Below, piece after piece: positions 16,886 through 24,064 of a DNA stretch of 41,069 nt (the stretch's first letter is position 1; each line of letters starts with the position of its first letter). Below the pieces are notes generated by a model, which saw nothing but the letters and a program-made list of their open reading frames with translations, was not told the origin of the DNA and ran no database searches. A program made the translations under genes and the position numbers. Source of the stretch: Clostridia bacterium (GTDB lineage Bacteria > Bacillota > Clostridia > Oscillospirales > CAG-272); assembly GCA_017938205.1 (NCBI GenBank), contig JAGBCA010000031.1, positions 1 through 41,069 of the forward strand. Direction: 5' to 3'.

Positions 16886-16907
16886 AATACGCCTGCATAG
16901 TTAAATG
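16886..16907 (+). repeat. 22-bp direct repeat, right copy
   Basis: Second copy of 16716-16737; it overlaps the first 17 bases of the intact tRNA-Arg. Confidence 0.85.
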
Positions 16908-16965
16908 GATATAATAAACCCCTCCTAAGGGTTAGTTATGGGTTCGATTCCCGTTGCGGGTGCCA
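16891..16965 (+). tRNA. tRNA-Arg (anticodon CCU)
   Basis: 75 bases including an encoded CCA. Acceptor GCCTGCA pairs with TGCGGGT (two G-T wobbles); D stem GTTA/TAAT; anticodon stem AACCC/GGGTT is perfect around the loop CTCCTAA; T arm ATGGG-TTCGATT-CCCGT. It reads AGG codons. A terminator follows directly. Confidence 0.93.
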
Positions 16966-16997
16966 AGCGCGCTTTTTGGCGCGCTTTTTCTTTTTTT
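16966..16997 (+). terminator. Terminator of tRNA-Arg
   Basis: AGCGCGC (16966-16972) pairs perfectly with GCGCGCT (16979-16985) around a 6-base loop and is followed by a T-rich tail. Confidence 0.88.
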
Positions 16998-17063
16998 GTA
17001 CGTTTTTTAACAAGGCCTTTACATTTGTACCAAAATGTGAAAACAGAGAAACTAAAATAAATC

Positions 17064-17104
17064 AAAAAGGCGGCTACCGATTTTGTCGGTAGCCGCCTTT
17101 TTTT
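17064..17104 (-). terminator. Terminator of the 14-gene sugar operon
   Basis: A perfect 15-base stem (AAAGGCGGCTACCGA and complement) with a 5-base loop, A and T runs on both flanks. It lies just past the EtfBA stop. Its core CGGCTACCG/CGGTAGCCG recurs in the terminator at 34487. Confidence 0.92.
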
Positions 17105-17112
17105 ATTAAAAA

Positions 17113-18498
17113 TCAGAAGATCTCCTCAAAATCGGCTACGATGCCGAAGTCAGCGTACTCAAATATCGGGGCAGACTTATCGGGATTGATGGCAATGACC
17201 GTGCCCGAACGCTGCATACCGACAACGTGATGCACGGCGCCCGAAATGCCAACGGCAATATACAAAGGCGGACTTACGGTGCTTCCCGTCAGACCGACCT
17301 GCATATCGTAGCGTGCGTAGCCGTTGTCCACCAGACGTCTGCTGGCGCAGAGGCGTGCGCCGAGAGAATCGGCAAAGGCTTTGACACGATCCAAAGAGTC
17401 CTTCACGCCGTAGCCTGCGGCCACGATCACGTCATTTTCGGTATCGGATTCGGTGCGCACGGTGGCCATGGCGGGCCTTGTGAGGCTTTTGATCTTGGCG
17501 ATCACACTGCCCGAGAGGGCGGGACGGTACATCATCAGCGTTCCGTTTTCACAGCCGAGGGCGGTACAGTCCGCACACAAACCAAGCGAAAGCTTGGCGG
17601 CAACCAGTGCGGCAAGACGCTTGGAAAGCGGATCGCTCCCCCAAAGGACCGCAGACGGCGCAAGCCTTTGTATCTCGGCGGCAACCGTTTCGGCATCCGT
17701 CAAGGGGATCACCGTTATATCATCGCTGACCGATGCGGCAAATGCACGCGGTGCTTCGCCAACGATGCAAACACTGGCAAGCCGCTCCTTGCTTTCAGAA
17801 GGCGCATCGGCCTTTTTAGCCGTTTTCTTAAGAGCTTCCAAGGTCACAGCAGAAAGCTCATTTGGCGAAATGAATTGGCAGTTTCTTTTTCCGGACTTGT
17901 TTTCAAAGCTCTGCACCACCCTTGTGGGAGAGCCTGCAAGGCCGCATCGGCTTACGTCCGCACCGACGTCTGCTGCGCCGAGGATCTCTACCTCGCAGGA
18001 CTTTGAGCGCAGGCGCGGAAGGCGCAGAACGTGGATCCGCTCCACGCAAAGAAGCGCAGGAAGCGCGCAGGTGACAGTCCCCTCGGTTCTCGTAAGGCAG
18101 CTTATACCGTGATCGCTCACGCTCTCGATCCCCATTACGTTCGTGGCGAGAGAGAGGCCTGCCATCTCCGAAAGCATAGCACCCGTTTGCCCCGTATCTC
18201 CGATCAGTGTTTGCCTGCCGCAAAGAACGAGGTCGGGCGAAAGGTGCTTCAGCGCACAGGAGAGCGCATAGGCGGTTGCCAGCGTATCTGCGCCCGCAAA
18301 GGCCTTATCACTTAAAAGCACGGCGCGGGATGCGCCCAGGCGCGAGAGCCTTTCAAGAAAGTCCTTTGAGGAGGGAGCGGCCATAGATAGAAGCGTTACT
18401 TCTGCATTTTCAATGCGCAGGGCGGCCTCATAGGCAGAGGCATCGAACGGACTGATTTCACCATCCAAACCCTGGCGAATGCAAACAATTATTTTCAT
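17113..18498 (-). CDS. Fused electron-transfer flavoprotein EtfB-EtfA
   Basis: 461 residues that join two proteins normally encoded apart. Residues 1 to about 190 are EtfB-like: MKIIVCIRQ, SDKAFAGADTLATAYAL, CGRQTLIGDTGQTG at 93-106. Residues about 240-461 are EtfA-like, with the FAD-binding domain RRLVDNGYARYDMQVGLTGS, SPPLYIAVGISGAVHHVVGM and APIFEYADFGIVAD. A hydrophilic linker of about 50 residues joins them. The total is shorter than EtfB plus EtfA, so the EtfA Rossmann part is trimmed. Etf proteins carry electrons to or from FAD dehydrogenases; the FAD oxidase and Fe-S protein at the head of the same operon are the likely partners. It overlaps nagA by 4 bases and is the last gene. Confidence 0.87.
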   Translation of the reverse strand: MKIIVCIRQGLDGEISPFDASAYEAALRIENAEVTLLSMAAPSSKDFLERLSRLGASRAVLLSDKAFAGADTLATAYALSCALKHLSPDLVLCGRQTLIGDTGQTGAMLSEMAGLSLATNVMGIESVSDHGISCLTRTEGTVTCALPALLCVERIHVLRLPRLRSKSCEVEILGAADVGADVSRCGLAGSPTRVVQSFENKSGKRNCQFISPNELSAVTLEALKKTAKKADAPSESKERLASVCIVGEAPRAFAASVSDDITVIPLTDAETVAAEIQRLAPSAVLWGSDPLSKRLAALVAAKLSLGLCADCTALGCENGTLMMYRPALSGSVIAKIKSLTRPAMATVRTESDTENDVIVAAGYGVKDSLDRVKAFADSLGARLCASRRLVDNGYARYDMQVGLTGSTVSPPLYIAVGISGAVHHVVGMQRSGTVIAINPDKSAPIFEYADFGIVADFEEIF

Positions 18499-19685
18499 AA
18501 TGCACCCTCATATAGCTCTCCGCCGAGAATTACCTGCTGCACGGAAAGCTCGCTGTCCAAGAGGACCAGATCCGCATCCTTCGATATTTCGATGCTTCCC
18601 TTCTGCTTATCCACACCCATACGCTTTGCGGGGGTGAGGGAGAGCATCACGGAGGCGGTCGGCAGATCCACGCCGTATTTTAAGGTGAGCACACGCAGGC
18701 AGCGATCCATCGTGGCAATACTGCCCGCGAAGGAAAGACGGTCGGGCATTTTTGCAACGCCGTCCTCCACGATCACGTCCTGGCCTGCTTTAAGGCTTCC
18801 GAGCTTGCCTTTTTTCTCCGATGTGCCGGAGAGGCGCGTTCCGTCCGTAATGATACAAACATTTTCCGCGCCCTTGATCTTCAAGGCAAGAAATACGTCC
18901 TCGCGCGGAATATGGCAGCCGTCACCGATCAATTCAACCGTGACGGCATCGTCAAGATAGGTGGCCTCCACAACGCCGGCATATACGGTTTGCTCACGCT
19001 TTCTGTGCATACTGCAGGCATTATAGAAATGCGTGACGTGCGAAAAGCCTGCGCCATAGCCCTTGGCACATTCCTCCGCAGTTGCATCGGTATGTCCAAC
19101 GGCGGTCATAACACCGCGCTCCTTTAAAAATGCGGCAAATTCGCAGGCTCCGGGAAGCTCGGGTGCGGCATCCCAGCGCAGGATCGCACCGTTGCCTACG
19201 GCAAGCAGGCGCTCTGCCTCTTCGAGGTCGGGCAGGCGCAAAACTGCCGTTGGCTGCGCGCCGCTGCTGCTTCTTCCCGCACCTGCAAAATACGGCCCCT
19301 CCAGATGCACGCCGGGCGTGCAAACGGAGAGCGGGCTTTCTTTGCAAAAGGAATGATAGGCGCGGATAAAGTCGGCAAGATCCTCCTCCGTGGCGCTCAT
19401 GGCCGTGGGGTACAGAAGCGTGGTTCCGTGGGCAAGATGGGTGCGGGTTGCTTGCGCGAACGCCTCGGGGGTGGCATCCATAAAATCAGCACCGCCGCCA
19501 CCGTGGACGTGAATATCCACGAAGCCTGCCATCAGGTAGCCTCCCTTGGCATCCAGCTCACGGTCTGCCGATCCCTCGTATCCGATCGCTTGGATCTTTC
19601 CGTCCGAGAGAAGCACGCCGAGCGGCTCGCTCACGCCCGTGGGCAGAACGGCACGCGCGTTTTTGATCAGCAACGTATTTCTCAT
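18495..19685 (-). CDS. nagA: N-acetylglucosamine-6-phosphate deacetylase
   Basis: Amidohydrolase that removes acetate from GlcNAc 6-phosphate, giving glucosamine 6-phosphate. 396 residues. DIHVHGGGGADFMD, HLEGPYF, VGHTDAT, VTHFYNACS and GDGCHIP are in the right order. The catalytic Asp is probably in IITDGTRLSG, where most NagA have TDAM, and THFYNACS replaces THLFNAM, so a variant acetylated sugar is possible. Coupled by 4-base overlaps to the NagB-like gene upstream and to etfBA downstream. Confidence 0.92.
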   Translation of the reverse strand: MRNTLLIKNARAVLPTGVSEPLGVLLSDGKIQAIGYEGSADRELDAKGGYLMAGFVDIHVHGGGGADFMDATPEAFAQATRTHLAHGTTLLYPTAMSATEEDLADFIRAYHSFCKESPLSVCTPGVHLEGPYFAGAGRSSSGAQPTAVLRLPDLEEAERLLAVGNGAILRWDAAPELPGACEFAAFLKERGVMTAVGHTDATAEECAKGYGAGFSHVTHFYNACSMHRKREQTVYAGVVEATYLDDAVTVELIGDGCHIPREDVFLALKIKGAENVCIITDGTRLSGTSEKKGKLGSLKAGQDVIVEDGVAKMPDRLSFAGSIATMDRCLRVLTLKYGVDLPTASVMLSLTPAKRMGVDKQKGSIEISKDADLVLLDSELSVQQVILGGELYEGAL

Positions 19686-20533
19686 TTGTTATATACGCGG
19701 ATCTCGGGAATGGGGCAAGCCGTTGCTACGGATGCCGCATAGATCAGCGCATCGGGGTGGTTTTGGAAAAGAGAACAAGGAACCGATGCGGTGATCTCTC
19801 CGTGAAGGATCTTTCTGAGCGCGGCCGCATTCCAATCTCTGGGCATACACATACGAACCTTCCTTGCCAGCATCATTTCCTTCATGCCCACGGTGATGCA
19901 ATTTTCGGGAATTGCCTCGATATTCGCACCGCAGTTCATAAATGCGTTGATCGTTCTCGTTTCTCTCGTGATCTTGAGCACTCTGGTGGGGCGGTTCGCA
20001 AACTCCTCGGGGGTTACGGTCTCACCCGGCTCCGGCGGCTCGTTAAAGGCATAGTGGCCGTTGATGCCAACGCCGCCAAATACCATATCGAGCTTTCCGT
20101 ACTTCTCGATGATCTGCATGATCCTTCCCTCGTTGCCCGGCTCGGGGAAAATGCGGTTTTCGGGGAGCACGTTCAGCTCCTCGTCCACCTTCGAATAGAA
20201 GGTTCTGTCCATTCCGCCGCGGAAGGAAAGGGGATGGTTGTAATCGATGTACGTACCGTCCTCATTGAGGTATTCGTCCATATTCATAAACACGCAGTTG
20301 CGCAAAGAGATGCGATACTTGTTTACAAGCTCGGCAATGCGCGCGTACGGGCCGAGAGGTCCGTAGGGCACGACCATCACCGTAGGCTCGCCCTTGCGGT
20401 TGTTTTCCGCGATCACCTCAAGCACCTCGATGGCGACCTTCCAATACATATCGACCTCGTGCTCACAAACGTTCAGCTTGATATTGCTCCCCTTACCGAG
20501 CTCGGAGGGGGGAATCAGATTCATGTCCTTCAT
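19682..20533 (-). CDS. NagB-like glucosamine-6-phosphate deaminase homologue (copy 1)
   Basis: 283 residues of the NagB/6-phosphogluconolactonase superfamily. FMNMDEYL, FGGVGINGHYAFNEPPEP and ITVGMKEMM match the deaminase active site and product loop. The usual phosphate-binding LPTGSTP-like loop is replaced by VPYGPLGPY, so it may act on a different or differently placed phosphate, or on an unphosphorylated sugar. Overlaps the FGGY kinase and nagA genes by 4 bases. A second, divergent homologue is two genes upstream. Confidence 0.85.
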   Translation of the reverse strand: MKDMNLIPPSELGKGSNIKLNVCEHEVDMYWKVAIEVLEVIAENNRKGEPTVMVVPYGPLGPYARIAELVNKYRISLRNCVFMNMDEYLNEDGTYIDYNHPLSFRGGMDRTFYSKVDEELNVLPENRIFPEPGNEGRIMQIIEKYGKLDMVFGGVGINGHYAFNEPPEPGETVTPEEFANRPTRVLKITRETRTINAFMNCGANIEAIPENCITVGMKEMMLARKVRMCMPRDWNAAALRKILHGEITASVPCSLFQNHPDALIYAASVATACPIPEIRVYNK

Positions 20534-22011
20534 TTTAATTCTCCTTTATTTTGATATATCGGTGCAAGTGCATCGTGAATGGCTTTGTATTTTTCAAAGA
20601 TTTTTGCGTAAATTTCCGTTTTTTTCGGATCGGGATATACCGTGCTCTTGCGCTTAACGCACTTTTCGACGGCATCCTTCGGTGACGTAAAAATTCCAAC
20701 GGCAACACCTGCGAGCATGGCAGAGCCAAGCGAGGAATCACTGTTTTCCGTGATATTCAGGCAGATCCCGAGCGCATCCGCCGTGATCTGCGCCCAAAGG
20801 GCGCTCTTTGCGCCGCCGCCGATCAGCGTGGCACTCGTGCCGTGCGGAATGTTCAGACCGTCAAGATAGCGCTTGTTATCCAGAAGCGAGAGCGCAACGC
20901 CCTCCAGCACTGCTCTTGTGAAATGCCCCTTCGTATGTGTGGAGCGGATCCCCGTGAAGCTGCCGGCCAGGCAGGGATCGGCATAAGGTGTCAGCTCTCC
21001 GTTGATATACGGATGGAAGATCAGCCCGTCTGCGCCCACGGGAGCAGCGGCGGCCGCCTCGTCGAGCGCGGTGTAATCACCGCCGAAGGTGTCACGGTAG
21101 AAGCGGAAGGCAGAGGCCGCCGCCTTGGTGGCTGTGCCGGGATACCAAAGCCCCTTTACGACGTGAGAATAATTGACGAGGTGGCGGTCCGGCTTCGGGG
21201 CATCGGTGATTACGCAGATGCGCCCCGCCGTGGCGAGCTTCACCGTCATATCCCCCTTTTCCACCGCCCCCGAGGCAAAGATCTCGAGTGCCGTATCGGT
21301 CGTTCCGCAGATCACGGGCGTACCTGCGGCAAGCCCCGTTGCGGCGGCGGCCGCCTCGGTCACCTCTCCCACAACGTCCGTGGGATCAAATAGCGGAGGA
21401 AGCATATCCACCGTGATGCCACAGAGGCCGCAAAGCGCCGCATCCCACTGCATCGTACGGCAATCAAAGAGCATACTTCCCTCTGCCTCGATGCGATCGG
21501 TTCCGTATCGGCCGGTCAGGAAATAGCGGATATAGTCCTTTTCAAAAAAGATATATCGGATCCTTGCAAATATCTGCGGCTCGTTGTTTTTCAAAAAGAG
21601 CAGCTGCGGCAAGGTCCATATCGTATCGGGCTTATGGAAGGTTTTCTTAAAAATTTCATCGCCGCACGTTTTTCTGAGGGCTTCCGCCTCCAGACGGCTG
21701 CGGCTATCTGTCCAATGGATCGCGGGGCGAAGCGGACGGAAATTTTCATCGCATACAAGCGAGGTATGCGTGGCACTGTCCACCGCTACGGCCGCAATAT
21801 CCAAGGGAGAAATATCTGATTTTTCCAGAACGGCCTTGGTGTTTTCGCACAAGGCGGCGATCCAATCCTCCGCGGATTGCTCACAGGCACCGTTCGATGG
21901 GTGGAGCGTTGGATATTCCACCGTATGCGTGGCAAGGATCTTCCCCTCTGCATTCAGTAGCGTTGCCTTGGAGGCACCGCCGCCAAAATCAACTCCCAAT
22001 AAATACTTCAT
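20530..22011 (-). CDS. FGGY-family carbohydrate kinase (xylulokinase-like)
   Basis: 493 residues. The N-terminal nucleotide loop is LGVDFGGGASKATLLNAEG, the sugar-binding WTDSRSRLEAEAL follows, and the second domain has GTTDTALEIFASGAV with the likely catalytic Asp and LIGGGAKSALWAQITAD. The family phosphorylates ketoses, polyols and some aldoses. In this operon it could phosphorylate the ketose made by one of the isomerases; the substrate is not determined by sequence alone. Confidence 0.9.
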   Translation of the reverse strand: MKYLLGVDFGGGASKATLLNAEGKILATHTVEYPTLHPSNGACEQSAEDWIAALCENTKAVLEKSDISPLDIAAVAVDSATHTSLVCDENFRPLRPAIHWTDSRSRLEAEALRKTCGDEIFKKTFHKPDTIWTLPQLLFLKNNEPQIFARIRYIFFEKDYIRYFLTGRYGTDRIEAEGSMLFDCRTMQWDAALCGLCGITVDMLPPLFDPTDVVGEVTEAAAAATGLAAGTPVICGTTDTALEIFASGAVEKGDMTVKLATAGRICVITDAPKPDRHLVNYSHVVKGLWYPGTATKAAASAFRFYRDTFGGDYTALDEAAAAAPVGADGLIFHPYINGELTPYADPCLAGSFTGIRSTHTKGHFTRAVLEGVALSLLDNKRYLDGLNIPHGTSATLIGGGAKSALWAQITADALGICLNITENSDSSLGSAMLAGVAVGIFTSPKDAVEKCVKRKSTVYPDPKKTEIYAKIFEKYKAIHDALAPIYQNKGELK

Positions 22012-22032
22012 ACTCTACCTTCTGTTTTTTTC

Positions 22033-22839
22033 TTAGAAAAGCCCCTCGGCGATCTCTTCCGCGGCGCAAAATTCCACATCAGGATGCGTGCGAAGGAGGC
22101 TTGCGGGGATCGATGCCGTGACCGTATCGAAAAGAACGTGCTTGACGATTCCATGCTGCCACGGGCGGTTGAGCGCGATATAAACACGCTTCGCGGCAAG
22201 GATCTGCTTCATACCTACGGTGATACACCATTCGGGCATACCGCGAAGGTCGCCGCGCTGATAGCCGTATGCATTGATGGTTTTGGTCTCTCTCGTGATC
22301 GGGAGCACTCTCGTGGGAAGCGCGGCAAACGCCTCTGCGCTCATCGGAGCATCCGCCTCGGGCGGCTCGTTGAACGCAATATGGCCGTTGATGCCAAGGC
22401 CGCCAAGGCAGAGATCCACGCCGCCGAGTGCCTCGATCATGCGGTCATACTCCGCCTCCTCACCGGGCTTCGGAAAATGGCGCTGATCCTCGGGCATCAT
22501 GAGCGCAGGATCCACGAGCGAATAAAACTCGTGCTCCATGCGGTAGTGGAAGCTGATCGGATCGCTGTACGAAACCTCCTCGGTGGGAGAGATGAGATAT
22601 TCATCCATATTGAAGAAATGCACGTCCTTCAGCGACACGCGCAGCTGATTGACAAGCCTTGCAAGGATCGGGTACTGCTGCGTTGGTCCAACGGGAACGA
22701 TCATTACTGTTTTCTTTCCTGCGGCGTTGTTTTTCATGATCTCATCGAGCATGACGAGCGCCATGTCAAAATACACATCCCACTCGGTTTTTGCTGTTTT
22801 AAACTTGATATTGTCAACTTTAGTTTCCATTTTTTTCAT
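22033..22839 (-). CDS. NagB-like glucosamine-6-phosphate deaminase homologue (copy 2)
   Basis: 268 residues, same superfamily as copy 1 but clearly diverged. FFNMDEYLIS, LGGLGINGHIAFNEPPEA and ITVGMKQIL are present, while the phosphate loop reads VPVGPTQQYP instead of the usual TGSTP form. The start is ambiguous between 22839 (4-base overlap with the epimerase gene) and an ATG 9 bases later. Two divergent NagB homologues in one operon suggest two different substrates, anomers or a heteromeric enzyme. Confidence 0.83.
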   Translation of the reverse strand: MKKMETKVDNIKFKTAKTEWDVYFDMALVMLDEIMKNNAAGKKTVMIVPVGPTQQYPILARLVNQLRVSLKDVHFFNMDEYLISPTEEVSYSDPISFHYRMEHEFYSLVDPALMMPEDQRHFPKPGEEAEYDRMIEALGGVDLCLGGLGINGHIAFNEPPEADAPMSAEAFAALPTRVLPITRETKTINAYGYQRGDLRGMPEWCITVGMKQILAAKRVYIALNRPWQHGIVKHVLFDTVTASIPASLLRTHPDVEFCAAEEIAEGLF

Positions 22840-24044
22840 TTCTCCCCTTTCGATTCGATGGGTAAAGCCTTGTTTTCATTCATTGCTTTAAAGATCTGCG
22901 TGAGGATCATAAATGCACGCACGTTATGGAAGGGGCCCTTCCAATCGCTGCCCTTGATATAGTTGATCGGCGTACCGTCGCGGTGCAGATGGCCGAACCA
23001 TTCGGGATGCCCCTCGTCCGGAAAATGCGCCCATACGTAGGTCTTGATCTTATCAAACCAAGCCATGTATGTTTCGTCGCCGCTGTACCAATAGGAGTAG
23101 GCCAGCGCGATCATTGCCTCGCAATGCGGCCAGAAGAGCTTCATATCCCATTCAAGGCTCGTGACAGGCTTGCCCTCCACGTCCACGAAGTAAAAGATAC
23201 CGTCCTTTTCCTTGTCCCAGCCAAGCTCCAAGGACCAAAGAAGCACCTGCATACAGCGCTCCATCAGAGCCTTATCCTTTCTGTGGATAGCCTCCTTCAT
23301 CATAAACCAGGCGGTTTCCATGCTATGACCGGGGTTGATCAGGCGGCCTTCGGGAGAATTGAGCCGTTCGCCATTCGCGCCCACCGTTTCAAAGAGGGCT
23401 TTTTCCTCCTCCTTGATAAACACGCCCGTGATCGTATCCAAGCACTCGGTGATCAGGGCATCGTATTTCGGATCGGCGTTGATCTCTCTGACCGTTTGCG
23501 CCACGTTCATCATGATCATCACGATGCTGTGGCCGCGGTTTTTTCTTGTTTCGGGATTTACCTTCGGCGTGAAAACGCCGGGAGTTTTGTAATAATAGAG
23601 CATTTTATCGAAGAGCGCGATGGCCTTTTCCTTGGCCTCGGTAAGTCCCGTGGCCTTATAATACTCCGCATATCCCATCACGGCAAACGCCTCAGAGAAA
23701 TAATAGCGGCGCTCCACCAGGGGCTTACCGTCGCGCGTTACGCGGAAATACATATGTCCGTTTTCCGCAAAGCAATATTTGTTGATAAAATCGTAGCCGC
23801 ATTTTGCCGCCGCAAGCCACGCGGGATCTTTTCCGAACTCATTGTAGAGTTTTGAGAACATCCAAAGACTTCTTCCCTGCTGCCATACGGATTTATCCTC
23901 AAGAAAAAGCTCTCCGTCCCGCATAAAGCCGCAGAGATAGCCGCCGTATTCGGGATCGGGCGAAAACTTCGTCCAGAACGGAACGAAGTTGGAAAGCAGC
24001 ACGTTCTCAAAATCCTTTGCGTAAGCACCGAAATCTCTTTTCAT
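22836..24044 (-). CDS. AGE-family N-acylglucosamine 2-epimerase-like protein
   Basis: 402 residues of the (alpha/alpha)6-barrel AGE superfamily, which includes GlcNAc/ManNAc epimerase, cellobiose epimerase, mannose isomerase and sulfoquinovose isomerase. WQQGRSLWMFSKLYNEFG, GHMYFRVTRDGKPLVERRYY, HSMETAWFMMKEA and YIKGSDWKGPFHNVRAFM are typical, with the catalytic histidines in the HSMETAW and FHNVRAFM helices. The ATG at 24044 is preferred because GAGGAAG lies 7-8 bases upstream; a GTG at 24068 that overlaps the previous stop lacks a ribosome site. Confidence 0.88.
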   Translation of the reverse strand: MKRDFGAYAKDFENVLLSNFVPFWTKFSPDPEYGGYLCGFMRDGELFLEDKSVWQQGRSLWMFSKLYNEFGKDPAWLAAAKCGYDFINKYCFAENGHMYFRVTRDGKPLVERRYYFSEAFAVMGYAEYYKATGLTEAKEKAIALFDKMLYYYKTPGVFTPKVNPETRKNRGHSIVMIMMNVAQTVREINADPKYDALITECLDTITGVFIKEEEKALFETVGANGERLNSPEGRLINPGHSMETAWFMMKEAIHRKDKALMERCMQVLLWSLELGWDKEKDGIFYFVDVEGKPVTSLEWDMKLFWPHCEAMIALAYSYWYSGDETYMAWFDKIKTYVWAHFPDEGHPEWFGHLHRDGTPINYIKGSDWKGPFHNVRAFMILTQIFKAMNENKALPIESKGEK

Positions 24045-24064
24045 TTTTTCTTCCTCACTGTATT

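Noticed and set aside
16703-16900. A 65-codon open frame on the plus strand in the tRNA region
   Set aside because: It runs through the broken tRNA copy, the insertion and into the real tRNA. It has no ribosome site and starts at the predicted transcription start, so it is not a gene.
19682-22839. Loss of a catalytic Asp in the NagB homologues (GINGH in place of GNDGH)
   Set aside because: An Asn at this position also occurs in Gram-positive NagB proteins, so it is not evidence of inactivity.
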